Shown here one piece after another: positions 35,409 to 43,794 of a stretch of 64,000 nucleotides of DNA. How positions within the stretch are numbered: the first letter of the stretch is position 1; every line of letters starts with the position of its first letter. A program made the translations under genes and the position numbers. This DNA comes from Cronobacter dublinensis subsp. dublinensis LMG 23823 (GTDB lineage Bacteria; Pseudomonadota; Gammaproteobacteria; Enterobacterales; Enterobacteriaceae): NCBI RefSeq assembly GCF_001277235.1, contig NZ_CP012266.1, positions 2,170,001 to 2,234,000 of the forward strand, in the 5' to 3' direction. The notes under the pieces are model-generated. The model did no database searches. It was not told the origin of the DNA and saw nothing but the letters and a program-made list of their open reading frames with translations.

Positions 35409-36206
35409 TTAGCGCAGCAATACCTGCCCGATAAGATACGTCACGGCCTGCCCGCTTATCAGCACCCGCTCTCCCTGCCATTCACAGCGCAAATCGCCGC
35501 CGCGCGCCGACACCTGACGCGCCAGCATCGTGGTTTTGCCAAGCTTTGCGCCCCAGTAAGGAATGAGCATACTGTGCGCGGAGCCGGTGACCGGATCTTC
35601 CGCCACGCCTTCGCCGGGGCAGAAAAAACGGCTCACGAAATCATACGGACCGCCAGGCGTGCCCGGCGCGGTGACGCACACCATTTTACCGAGCGGCAGC
35701 ATGGCGTGAATGTCCGGCGTCAGCGCCTCGACCTGCGCCTGGCTTGCCAGCTCGACGAGATAGTCGCGTCCGGCGCGCACCGCGACCGGGTTGTCGATAC
35801 CGAGCGAGGCCAGCAGCAGCGCGGGCGCCTCTGCCGGCTGCGTCTCCCACGCCGGGAAGTCGAGCGTCAGCCAGTCGCCACGGCGCGTCACGGTCAGCTC
35901 GCCAACAAAGCGCGTCGAGAAACGGATCTGGCTGTGCGGGTAGTCGAGATGCTCGAAAATAACGTGCGCGGCGGCGAGCGTCGCATGGCCGCAAAGGTTA
36001 ATTTCATGCTGCGTCGTGAACCAGCGCAGTTCAAAGCCCGTATCGGTGCGCACAAAAAACGCGGTTTCTGACTGGTTATGCTGCTGCGCCATCGAAAGCA
36101 GCGTCTCGTCCGGCAGCCACGCGCTGAGCGGGCAGACCGCCGCCGCGTTACCGCCGAAGGTGTTTTGCGCAAACGCATCCACCATATAAAAATCAACTGA
36201 TTGCAT
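35409..36206 (-). CDS. PhzF-family isomerase-like protein
   Basis: The 265-residue protein has the duplicated diaminopimelate-epimerase-like fold: DAFAQNTFGGNAAAVC at the N-terminus, catalytic Glu in NQSETAFF (about residue 47), NLCGHATLAAAH and EDPVTGSAHS. PhzF catalyses isomerisation in phenazine synthesis, but single PhzF homologues in enterobacteria (YddE type) have no assigned substrate. No phenazine genes are near. It is a single gene. Confidence 0.87.
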   Translation of the reverse strand: MQSVDFYMVDAFAQNTFGGNAAAVCPLSAWLPDETLLSMAQQHNQSETAFFVRTDTGFELRWFTTQHEINLCGHATLAAAHVIFEHLDYPHSQIRFSTRFVGELTVTRRGDWLTLDFPAWETQPAEAPALLLASLGIDNPVAVRAGRDYLVELASQAQVEALTPDIHAMLPLGKMVCVTAPGTPGGPYDFVSRFFCPGEGVAEDPVTGSAHSMLIPYWGAKLGKTTMLARQVSARGGDLRCEWQGERVLISGQAVTYLIGQVLLR

Positions 36207-36412
36207 TGTGTCCCTGCCCTGTTCGTGGGGTGATGGTTCCTCACCGTATCACGCGCGCCGAAAACCGTGGCGCGATTTGCCTGCCTGCCGCTGCGTTTGT
36301 TGCAAAACCGGCGCAAAAGTGAGATTTGCGTCACAAAATGGTTGTAACCCGGCAGCCGATAGTTTTAAGATCGCTCGCTTCTTATTCACTTCTGACCAGC
36401 GCGAATCTTTTT

Positions 36413-37612
36413 ATGACGATGAATACAGTCTCACGCAAAACCGCATGGCTGCGGGTTGTCACGCTCGCGGTCGCGGCATTTATCTTTAATACTACCGAAT
36501 TTGTGCCGGTGGGCCTGCTCTCCGATATCGCCGCGAGTTTCCATATGGAATCCGCGCAGGCGGGCATTATGCTGACGATCTACGCCTGGGTTGTGGCGCT
36601 GATGTCGCTGCCGTTTATGCTGCTGACAAGCCAGGTCGAGCGCCGCAAGCTGCTGATTGCGCTGTTTGTGGTCTTCGTCGCAAGCCATATGCTGTCGTTC
36701 ATGGCCTGGAGCTTCGAGGTACTGGTGATTAGCCGCATCGGCATCGCCTTCGCCCACGCGATTTTCTGGTCGATTACCGCGTCGCTGGCTATTCGTCTGG
36801 CGCCGCCGGGCAAACGCGCCCAGGCGCTGAGCCTCATCGCCACCGGCACCGCGCTGGCCTCCGTGCTGGGGCTCCCGCTGGGGCGCATCGTCGGGCAATA
36901 TTTCGGCTGGCGCACCACGTTTTTCGCCATCGGCATCGTGGCGCTCATCACCCTCGCCTGCCTGGTGAAACTGCTGCCGAAAATCCCGAGCGAACACTCA
37001 GGCTCGCTCGCCAGCCTGCCGGCGCTGTTCCGCCGCCCGGCGCTGCTGTGCATCTATATTCTCACCGCCGTGGTGGTGACCGCGCACTTTACGGCCTACA
37101 GCTATATTGAGCCGTTCGTGCAGAACGTCGCGGGACTTAGCGAAAACTTCGCCACTTTCCTGCTGCTGGTGCTCGGTACCGCCGGGATCATCGGCAGCGT
37201 CATTTTCGGCAAGCTCGGCAACCTGCATGCGTCGGGGCTTATCAGCAGCGCGATTGGCGTACTGGTTATCTGCCTGCTACTGCTGCTGCCCGCCTCGCAC
37301 AGCGCGGTGAACCTGACCCTGCTCAGCGCCTTCTGGGGAATTGCGATTATGCTTATCGGCCTTGGGATGCAGGTCAAAGTGCTGGCGCTGGCCCCGGATG
37401 CGACCGATGTCGCGATGTCGCTCTTCTCCGGCATCTTTAATATCGGGATCGGCGCGGGGGCGCTGGTGGGCAATCAGGTGAGTTTACAGTTCTCTATGTC
37501 CTCCATCGGCTATATGGGCGCCATTCCGGCGCTGGCCGCGTTTGTCTGGGCGATTGTGATATTCCGGCGCTGGCCGGTACAGCTCCCTGATGAGCAACCG
37601 CACCACAGCTAA
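36413..37612 (+). CDS. sotB: Sugar/drug efflux transporter SotB (YdeA), MFS
   Basis: The 399-residue twelve-helix MFS transporter matches E. coli SotB throughout, including FNTTEFVPVGLLSDIA and QVKVLALAPDATDVAM. SotB exports arabinose and other sugars. The ATG at 36413 aligns with the E. coli start (MTMNTVSRK...); an earlier in-frame ATG at 36326 does not. It precedes marR on the same strand; the divergent marC gene found in E. coli between them is absent. Confidence 0.94.
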   Translation: MTMNTVSRKTAWLRVVTLAVAAFIFNTTEFVPVGLLSDIAASFHMESAQAGIMLTIYAWVVALMSLPFMLLTSQVERRKLLIALFVVFVASHMLSFMAWSFEVLVISRIGIAFAHAIFWSITASLAIRLAPPGKRAQALSLIATGTALASVLGLPLGRIVGQYFGWRTTFFAIGIVALITLACLVKLLPKIPSEHSGSLASLPALFRRPALLCIYILTAVVVTAHFTAYSYIEPFVQNVAGLSENFATFLLLVLGTAGIIGSVIFGKLGNLHASGLISSAIGVLVICLLLLLPASHSAVNLTLLSAFWGIAIMLIGLGMQVKVLALAPDATDVAMSLFSGIFNIGIGAGALVGNQVSLQFSMSSIGYMGAIPALAAFVWAIVIFRRWPVQLPDEQPHHS

Positions 37613-37617
37613 CCGTC

Positions 37618-37645
37618 ACGCCGCCGCTTCAGGCGGCGTTTTTTT
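37618..37645 (+). terminator. Intrinsic terminator of sotB
   Basis: ACGCCGCC and GGCGGCGT pair around GCTTCA and are followed by seven T. It separates sotB from the mar operon. Confidence 0.93.
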
Positions 37646-37758
37646 GCGCTTACCGCCCGTTTTCCCCGCCACGCGTTGCGTTGTCGCGCCATTAAAAGGC
37701 TGTGACTATCGCACTGATAGCCGCCAATTTACCTTTGATTCTGAAAGGGTTTTCCGCT

Positions 37759-37780
37759 GTTTTAGCAGATCGTGTGATCG
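37759..37780 (+). promoter_or_regulatory. Marbox upstream of the mar promoter
   Basis: TTTTAGCAGATCGTG and the flanking bases match the E. coli mar marbox (TTTAGCA-n-CGTG core), at the same distance upstream of the -35. It should bind MarA, and also SoxS or Rob, to activate marRAB. Confidence 0.75.
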
Positions 37781-37794
37781 TAAAAATCATTCGG

Positions 37795-37823
37795 TTGACT
37801 TATGTTTGCCTGGGCAATAATAT
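37795..37823 (+). promoter_or_regulatory. marRAB promoter
   Basis: A TTGACT -35 (37795-37800) and TAATAT -10 (37818-37823) with 17 bases between form a good sigma-70 promoter. Operator site I occupies the spacer, so MarR blocks RNA polymerase directly. Confidence 0.88.
37806..37817. promoter_or_regulatory. marO site I (MarR operator)
   Basis: TTGCCTGGGCAA lies between the -35 and -10 elements, as in E. coli marO site I. Confidence 0.9.
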
Positions 37824-37841
37824 CTCGCGTGACTAATCTAC

Positions 37842-37853
37842 TTGCCTGGGCAA
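37842..37853. promoter_or_regulatory. marO site II (MarR operator)
   Basis: A second TTGCCTGGGCAA, identical to site I, ends two bases before the marR start. In E. coli site II differs by one base (TTGCCAGGGCAA), so binding may be more symmetrical here. Confidence 0.9.
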
Positions 37854-37855
37854 AT

Positions 37856-38293
37856 ATGGTGGAAAACAACAGCGATCTGTTTAACGACATTATTCCTTTA
37901 GGACGTCTGATTCATTTAGTGAATCAGAAAAAAGATCGCCTGCTTAACGAGTATCTCGCACCGCTGGATATCACCGCGGCGCAATTTAAGGTGCTCTGTT
38001 CCATTCGCTGTCCTGGCCGTATCACGCCGGGGGAGCTGAAAAAAGTGCTCTCAGTAGACTTAGGCGCCCTGACGCGCATGCTTGACCGTCTGGTCTGCAA
38101 GGGCTGGGTGGCACGCCTGCCTAACCCGCACGATAAACGGGGCGTACTGGTAGAGCTCACGGAAGAAGGCGCGGCGCTGTGTGAACAGTGCCACCAGCTG
38201 GTAGGACAAAACCTGCATCAAGAACTAACAAAAAACCTGACGGCAGACGAAGTGGCGACCCTCGAATACCTGCTTAAAAGGGTGCTGCCGTAA
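37856..38293 (+). CDS. marR: Multiple antibiotic resistance repressor MarR
   Basis: The 145-residue winged-helix repressor matches E. coli MarR closely (SDLFNDIIPLGRLIHLVNQKK and the DNA-binding LSVDLGALTRMLDRLVCKGW). It keeps Cys residues near 47, 51, 79 and 108 with small changes; oxidation of Cys80 inactivates the E. coli protein. ATG 37856 or the adjacent GTG 37859 (the E. coli-like position) could start it. First gene of marRAB. Confidence 0.96.
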   Translation: MVENNSDLFNDIIPLGRLIHLVNQKKDRLLNEYLAPLDITAAQFKVLCSIRCPGRITPGELKKVLSVDLGALTRMLDRLVCKGWVARLPNPHDKRGVLVELTEEGAALCEQCHQLVGQNLHQELTKNLTADEVATLEYLLKRVLP

Positions 38294-38311
38294 CAGCAAA
38301 GAGGTAACACG

Positions 38312-38686
38312 ATGTCCAGACGCAATAATGATGCCATTACAATTCATAGCATTTTGGACTGGATCGAAGATAACCTGGAATCCCCCCTTTCCCTTGAGAA
38401 AGTGTCGGCGCGTTCGGGTTACTCGAAATGGCACCTGCAACGGATGTTTAAAAAAGAGACCGGCCATTCGCTGGGCCAGTACATCCGTAACCGGAAACTG
38501 ACCGAAATCGCGCTCAAGCTCAAAGAGAGTGACGAACCGATTCTGTATCTGGCCGAGCGCTATGGGTTTGAATCCCAGCAGACGCTGACCCGCACGTTCA
38601 AGAACTATTTCTCCGTGCCGCCGCATAAGTATCGCGTCACGCGGATGCCGGGCGAAGGTAAATACCTCCACCCGCTGAATCACTGA
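38312..38686 (+). CDS. marA: AraC/XylS-type activator MarA
   Basis: This 124-residue protein is almost identical to E. coli MarA, with two HTH units (LSLEKVSARSGYSKWHLQRM and ILYLAERYGFESQQTLTRTF) and no effector domain, so it is controlled by its amount. It activates efflux and porin-control genes. AGAGG lies before the ATG, and marR ends 18 bases upstream. Confidence 0.97.
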   Translation: MSRRNNDAITIHSILDWIEDNLESPLSLEKVSARSGYSKWHLQRMFKKETGHSLGQYIRNRKLTEIALKLKESDEPILYLAERYGFESQQTLTRTFKNYFSVPPHKYRVTRMPGEGKYLHPLNH

Positions 38687-38754
38687 GCTGTAAAGAACGC
38701 CGACGGTGGCATAGCGCCGTCACACTTCTCCTTCGGGAGATAACCGAGGATCCG

Positions 38755-38967
38755 ATGAAATCCGTAACTTACGCCGCCGCGCTGTTTCTGGCGCTCGCCT
38801 CTGGCTCTGTGCTGGCAGGCAGCCCGACAACGGACGTGTGCGCCGGTGACCACAGCACGATGACGGTGCCGATTGAGCATCACGACGCGCTGGATATCAG
38901 TCATCGCAGTGCGGGCAGCGATAAATCCGACGAGCTGGGCGTGCCGTATTACAACCTCTCGCGCTAA
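38755..38967 (+). CDS. marB: MarB, small secreted protein of the mar operon
   Basis: The 70-residue product has a signal peptide (VTYAAALFLALASGSVLAG) and the short exported tail typical of MarB, ending GVPYYNLSR. In E. coli it indirectly lowers marA expression. GGGAG-type Shine-Dalgarno lies before the ATG. Third gene of marRAB. Confidence 0.9.
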   Translation: MKSVTYAAALFLALASGSVLAGSPTTDVCAGDHSTMTVPIEHHDALDISHRSAGSDKSDELGVPYYNLSR

Positions 38968-38970
38968 ACG

Positions 38971-38997
38971 AAACCGGGCTAAGGCCCGGTTTTTTTA
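38971..38997 (+). terminator. Intrinsic terminator of marRAB
   Basis: ACCGGGC and GCCCGGT pair around a four-base loop, followed by seven T. On the other strand it overlaps the end of eamA. Confidence 0.93.
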
Positions 38998-39891
38998 TGC
39001 GCTGCGCACCGCCCGCCGTACCCGCCATCCAAACACATTAATGTACAGCCCCGCCATTACCAGCAGCGCGCCGACAATCTGCAACGCCGTCAAGCGCTCA
39101 TCAAGCAGCAGCGCGGCGCTCGCAAGCCCCACCACCGGCACCAGCAGCGAGAGCGGCGCCACGCGCCAGGTTTCGTAACGCCCGAGCAGCGTGCCCCAGA
39201 TGCCATAACCGAGAATAGTCGCGATAAACGCCAGATAGACCAGCGACAGCACCGTCACGCCGTCGATATGCATAAGGCTTTGCGCCACCACCTGCGGGCC
39301 GTCGAACAGCAGACTTGCCGCGAAGAACGGCAGCACCGGGATAAGCGCACTCCACACCACCAGCGACATCACCGCAGGCGGCGTCGGCAGCTGCATGATT
39401 TTTTTATTGAAGATATTGCCGCAGGCCCAGCTCAGCGCCCCGGCGAGCGTCAGCATGAACCCCAGCAGCGCCACGTGCTGACCATTAAGGCTGCCTTCAA
39501 TCAGCACCAGCATGCCGATAACCGCGAGCGCGATGCCAGTCAGCTGTTTCGCCTGGAGCCGCTCGCTAAACGCAAACACGCCGAGCACGATGGTAAAGAA
39601 CGCCTGCGCCTGGAGCACCAGCGAGGCGAGACCCGCAGGCATACCAAACTTAATGGCGCTGAAGAGAAACGCGAACTGCCCGAAGCTGATGGTCAACCCG
39701 TAGCCCAGCAGCAGGCGGAAAGGCACTTTCGGACGCGCCACAAACAGCAGCGCGGGAAAGGCGACAAGCAAAAAGCGCAGCCCCGCCAGCAGCAGCGGCG
39801 GCATGGCATGCAGCCCCACTTTGATAACGACGAAATTCACCCCCCAGGCCAGCACTACCAGTAGCGCCAGCAGCCCGTCTTTACGCGTCAT
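38995..39891 (-). CDS. eamA: Cysteine/O-acetylserine exporter EamA (YdeD)
   Basis: The 298-residue protein has ten hydrophobic helices in two EamA repeats and matches E. coli EamA in length and in LALLVVLAWGVNFVVIKVG. It exports O-acetylserine and cysteine. It is convergent with marB, as in E. coli. Confidence 0.94.
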   Translation of the reverse strand: MTRKDGLLALLVVLAWGVNFVVIKVGLHAMPPLLLAGLRFLLVAFPALLFVARPKVPFRLLLGYGLTISFGQFAFLFSAIKFGMPAGLASLVLQAQAFFTIVLGVFAFSERLQAKQLTGIALAVIGMLVLIEGSLNGQHVALLGFMLTLAGALSWACGNIFNKKIMQLPTPPAVMSLVVWSALIPVLPFFAASLLFDGPQVVAQSLMHIDGVTVLSLVYLAFIATILGYGIWGTLLGRYETWRVAPLSLLVPVVGLASAALLLDERLTALQIVGALLVMAGLYINVFGWRVRRAVRSA

Positions 39892-40099
39892 CCCCTGCCC
39901 CTGTCATTTATTAAAATTATGTTAATACTTCACCATACCGGAATCTTCCGATGAGAGACAGATCACTAAATTATGGGGGGAAGGTAAAGCACCTCTGAAC
40001 ACCCGACAGGGTGTACAGCGCCCGGTGAGCGTGTTATTGCTTTAAAAGAGCCCGGAATCAGGCGCTCGCTCCCGCTCACCCCATAAAAAAGATAAGAAA
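39892..40099. promoter_or_regulatory. Divergent region between eamA and ydeE
   Basis: This 208-base gap must hold the promoters of both genes. A long AT-rich stretch (39908-39975) is on the eamA side. A widely spaced inverted repeat (GGTGAGCG at 40023 and CGCTCACC near 40073) lies on the ydeE side. No regulator can be named. Confidence 0.4.
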
Positions 40100-41293
40100 A
40101 TGTTATCAAAGAAAACGCGTTCTACCGTCGCACTGCTGGGCTCGTCGTTGTTACTGACTATCGGTCGCGGCGCCACGCTGCCGTTTATGGCTATCTACCT
40201 TGCAAAGCGCTTCGCGATGTCGGTGGATGAAATCGGCGTGGCGCTGACCAGCGCCATGACCGCAGGCGTCTTTTTCAGCCTGGCGTTCAGCGTATTCGCC
40301 GACCGCTTCGACAAAAAGCGGTATATGCTCATCGCCATCAGCGTGTTTGTGGCAGGCTTTGTGGCGATCCCGCTGATGCATAACGCCCTGCTCGTTATCC
40401 TCTTCTTCGCAATTATCAACTGCGCCTATTCCGTATTTTCGACCGTGCTGAAAAGTTACTTCGCCGATACGCTCGGCGCGGCGGCCAAAGCGCGTATTTT
40501 CTCGCTTAACTATACCTTTTTAAACATCGGCTGGACGGTCGGTCCGCCCATCGGCACGCTGCTGATGGTCTATGGCCTCAATATGCCGTTCTGGCTTTCC
40601 GCCGTGACGTCCGGCATTACGTTTATGGTGATCGGTCTCTTTGTGCAGCGCGTGGCCCCCGTCCACGAGCATGCGGATTCGCCTGCTGGCCCGCCGCCGC
40701 TCTCGCTGCTGTGGCGCGACCCGCGCCTGCTGTGGTTTACCGCCTCGGCGTTTCTCGGCTCGTTCGTGGCAGGCTCTTTCGCGCTCTGCATCTCGCAATA
40801 TGTGCTGACCTTTTCCGACAGCGCGCTGGCCCAGCAGATTGTCGCGGTCGTGTTGCCGGTCAACGCCACGCTGGTGGTGTCGCTACAGTATCTGGTGGGG
40901 AAAAACCTGCGTCCCGACAACTTAAGCCGCCTGATGCTGCTCGGCACCGTCTGCTTTATTCTCGGCCTCGGCGGCTTTCTGCTGTCCGGCACCAATCTCT
41001 GGATGTGGGGCGCGGCGGCGGCGGTCTTTACCATTGGCGAAATCATCTATGCGCCGGGCGAATATATGCTGATCGACAACATCGCGCCGCCGGGCCTCAA
41101 GGCGGGTTACTTCTCGGTACAGTCGCTCGGCTGGCTGGGCGCGTCCTTTAACCCGCTCTACAGCGGACTTGTGTTAACGACGCTGCCGTCCTGGTCGCTC
41201 TTCGCGTCGCTGATGGTTTTCGCCGCGCTGGCGTACCTGATGCTGGTCAAAGGCATGCGCGTGAAAGCCGTTGGGGTGATGCAGCCAGGCTAA
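40100..41293 (+). CDS. ydeE: MFS transporter YdeE (dipeptide exporter)
   Basis: The 397-residue twelve-helix transporter shares SSLLLTIGRGATLPFMAIYL and EIIYAPGEYMLIDNIAPP with E. coli YdeE, which exports dipeptides and arabinose. It keeps the DKKRYM loop between helices two and three. Order eamA-ydeE is as in E. coli. Confidence 0.93.
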   Translation: MLSKKTRSTVALLGSSLLLTIGRGATLPFMAIYLAKRFAMSVDEIGVALTSAMTAGVFFSLAFSVFADRFDKKRYMLIAISVFVAGFVAIPLMHNALLVILFFAIINCAYSVFSTVLKSYFADTLGAAAKARIFSLNYTFLNIGWTVGPPIGTLLMVYGLNMPFWLSAVTSGITFMVIGLFVQRVAPVHEHADSPAGPPPLSLLWRDPRLLWFTASAFLGSFVAGSFALCISQYVLTFSDSALAQQIVAVVLPVNATLVVSLQYLVGKNLRPDNLSRLMLLGTVCFILGLGGFLLSGTNLWMWGAAAAVFTIGEIIYAPGEYMLIDNIAPPGLKAGYFSVQSLGWLGASFNPLYSGLVLTTLPSWSLFASLMVFAALAYLMLVKGMRVKAVGVMQPG

Positions 41294-41341
41294 GTGGGGT
41301 GCGGGCCGGGAGGATATCCCGCCCCGCGCTATGTTGACGGT

Positions 41342-41839
41342 TTATAAAGGAGAAAGGTTGAAGCGCTGCGCGATCCTGCGATAGACCGCGTACTTTATAA
41401 AAAACATCACCAGACAACCGGTAAGCCAGTAGAGGCTTAGCAGAACGCAGAGCGTGAAATGTGTTGAGGCTCCGAAACCAAACAGAACGCCCGGTATTAA
41501 AAGCACCAGCAAATAATGTGCTTTTATTAATCGAAGCGGTAAAAGCGCCATCAAAATAAAGGTCGGCAACATGCCGTACCACAGCGCCCGATTCAGCGCG
41601 ATAATCACGCCAACGCCATAACGGCCAAAAGCCTCACGATAAAAATAAGGATACCCCGCGTCGTGCAGTATAAGCACACATAACATCGGGGCGAATACCA
41701 TTGCAGGTCGACAAACTACCTCACAGAAAAATCGCCTGAAATCCTTATCCATGCCTGTCATCCCTTTTTCCCGAAGCGTAACAGCGAGTCCTGTGTAATA
41801 GCTGTCAGCGAGTAATATTAAACCGTTTAATATAACCAC
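41342..41839 (-). CDS. Small inner-membrane protein paired with a DUF1493 gene
   Basis: The 165-residue protein has about four hydrophobic helices and no motif I recognise. Its start overlaps the end of the DUF1493 gene by 13 bases, so the two are translationally coupled. Composition is AT-richer than the neighbours, a sign of later acquisition. It has no catalytic features visible; a partner or envelope role is possible. Confidence 0.6.
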   Translation of the reverse strand: MVILNGLILLADSYYTGLAVTLREKGMTGMDKDFRRFFCEVVCRPAMVFAPMLCVLILHDAGYPYFYREAFGRYGVGVIIALNRALWYGMLPTFILMALLPLRLIKAHYLLVLLIPGVLFGFGASTHFTLCVLLSLYWLTGCLVMFFIKYAVYRRIAQRFNLSPL

Positions 41840-42138
41840 CGCCCCGCTCTGGCGCTTTCCACCAGCATCCCGACGGTTAAGCGCTTGTGCGGATCGGGCT
41901 CTTTACTACCAGGGTATTCCGGATTGAAATAATCGAGAATTTCAAAACCGCCGGGATCGACATTCCAGCGGCTGAAAAACGTTTCCAGCAGTTCTTCATT
42001 ATCTTCGAAAACGAGGTTGAGATCGTCTCTGATGCGGGTGTCACATGTAATAACGCGTCGAGGGCCAAAGAGAAAATATTTTTTAGGGTTATAGTCCCGA
42101 TCGATAAAATCGATAATTTCTTGCTCAATATCTCTCAT
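41827..42138 (-). CDS. DUF1493 family protein
   Basis: The 103-residue protein fits DUF1493: FFSRWNVDPGGFEILDYF, and the C-terminal LTVGMLVESARAGRWLY. The family resembles acyl carrier proteins in size and is often found beside small membrane proteins in enterobacteria; function is unknown. A Ser for phosphopantetheine cannot be assigned with confidence. AT-rich like its partner. Confidence 0.8.
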   Translation of the reverse strand: MRDIEQEIIDFIDRDYNPKKYFLFGPRRVITCDTRIRDDLNLVFEDNEELLETFFSRWNVDPGGFEILDYFNPEYPGSKEPDPHKRLTVGMLVESARAGRWLY

Positions 42139-42288
42139 CAGAAAAGGGGTCCAAGGTATGTGTTCCTAATACTACCCATTCGCTAACGCCCTCGGTGAAA
42201 AACAGCGCATGACGCGTCACATTACCCTGTCCGCCTGGTTCGCACAATTACCAGCCAGGCCAGCATCCTGCCAGCCCTGAGCCCCGCG

Positions 42289-42987
42289 CTAAATCGCCAC
42301 CAGTCCTCTTACGCCCTCGGCCTCCATGTCCGCGCCGCGTCCGCGCTGGATTATCGTCCCGCGCGACATCACCAGATAGTTATCCGCAAGCTCGGCGGCG
42401 AAATCGTAAAACTGCTCCACCAGCAGGATAGCCATATCGCCGCGCGCCGCCAGCTCGCGGATCACCGCGCCAATTTCTTTGATGACGGAAGGCTGTATGC
42501 CCTCGGTCGGCTCGTCGAGGATTAGCAACTGCGGGCGGCTCGCCAGCGCGCGCCCGATAGCGAGCTGTTGCTGCTGGCCGCCGGAGAGATCGCCGCCGCG
42601 GCGCTGGCGCATGGCTTTCAGCACCGGGAACAGCGTGTAGATCTCCTCCGGCACCCCCTTCGCCTGCGCGCCGTGAAAGCGCGACAGCCCCATCAGCAGA
42701 TTTTCCTCGACGGTCAGGCGCGGGAAAATCTCGCGCCCCTGCGGCACGTAGGCGATCCCCGCCCCGACACGCTGGTGCGGCTTATAGCGGGTGATCGCTT
42801 TTCCCTGCCAGATCACCTCGCCTGCGCGCGCCGGAATTAGCCCCATCAGGCATTTCAGCAGCGTGCTTTTACCCACGCCGTTGCGCCCGAGCAGGCAGGT
42901 CACCTCGCCTGCCCGCGCCGTAAGCGACACGCCGCGCAGAATATGGCTGCCGCCGTAATATTGATTCAGTTCGCTGACTTCTAACAT
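42289..42987 (-). CDS. urtE: Urea ABC transporter ATPase UrtE
   Basis: The 232-residue ATPase has Walker A LLGRNGVGKSTLLK, signature LSGGQQQQLAIGRAL and Walker B LLILDEPTEGIQPS, typical of LivF/UrtE. Last gene of the urea operon, nine bases after urtD. It powers uptake with UrtD. Confidence 0.93.
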   Translation of the reverse strand: MLEVSELNQYYGGSHILRGVSLTARAGEVTCLLGRNGVGKSTLLKCLMGLIPARAGEVIWQGKAITRYKPHQRVGAGIAYVPQGREIFPRLTVEENLLMGLSRFHGAQAKGVPEEIYTLFPVLKAMRQRRGGDLSGGQQQQLAIGRALASRPQLLILDEPTEGIQPSVIKEIGAVIRELAARGDMAILLVEQFYDFAAELADNYLVMSRGTIIQRGRGADMEAEGVRGLVAI

Positions 42988-42996
42988 GCCGGCTCC

Positions 42997-43794
42997 TTAA
43001 CGCCCAAGATAGACTTCAATCACCTGCTCATTCGCCTGCACCTCGGCAAGCGATCCCTCCGCCAGCACCTGGCCCTGATGCAGCACCGTCACTTTGTCGG
43101 CGATGGTTTCCACAAAGCCCATATCGTGCTCCACCACCATCAGCGAATGCTTGCCGGCGAGCGCGCGAAACAGCTCGGCGGAGTATTCCGTTTCGGCGTC
43201 GGTCATGCCCGCCGCCGGCTCGTCGAGCAGCAGCAGATGCGGCTCCTGCATCAGCAGCATGCCGATTTCGAGAAACTGCTTCTGACCGTGGGAGAGCGCG
43301 CCCGCCGGGCGGCGACGCTCGCTGGAAAGCCGCAGCGTCGACAGCATCTCATCGATGCGATCCCGCTGTTCGCCACTTAGCCGCGCGCGCAGCGTGCCGC
43401 GCACCGTTTTATCGCCCTTCTGCGCGAGTTCGAGATTCTCAGCGACCGTCAGCGCCTCAAAGACCGTGGGTTTCTGAAATTTGCGCCCGATGCCGCGCCG
43501 CGCGATGTCCACCGGCGTGAGCCGCGTCAGGTCGGTTTCCTGATCGTAAATCGCCCGCCCGCTCTGGGGCCGGGTTTTCCCGGTTATCACATCCATCAGC
43601 GTGGTTTTCCCCGCGCCGTTGGGGCCGATAATGCAGCGCAGCTCGCCGACGCCGATGGAGAGCGTCAGGTCGGTCAGCGCCCTGAACCCGTCGAAGCTGA
43701 CGTTGATATTTTCAAGCTGCAACACCGGATCGGTCTGCGCGCGAAAGCGGTCGGTCTCGTACTGCCGGGTGTAAAGGGTATCCGTGGCGTGCAT
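42997..43794 (-). CDS. urtD: Urea ABC transporter ATPase UrtD
   Basis: The 265-residue ATPase has Walker A IIGPNGAGKTTLMDVI, signature LSHGQKQFLEIG and Walker B LLLLDEPAAGM. The LSHGQKQ signature separates UrtD from LivG. Its start touches the urtC stop. It acts with UrtE on the UrtBC channel. Confidence 0.94.
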   Translation of the reverse strand: MHATDTLYTRQYETDRFRAQTDPVLQLENINVSFDGFRALTDLTLSIGVGELRCIIGPNGAGKTTLMDVITGKTRPQSGRAIYDQETDLTRLTPVDIARRGIGRKFQKPTVFEALTVAENLELAQKGDKTVRGTLRARLSGEQRDRIDEMLSTLRLSSERRRPAGALSHGQKQFLEIGMLLMQEPHLLLLDEPAAGMTDAETEYSAELFRALAGKHSLMVVEHDMGFVETIADKVTVLHQGQVLAEGSLAEVQANEQVIEVYLGR

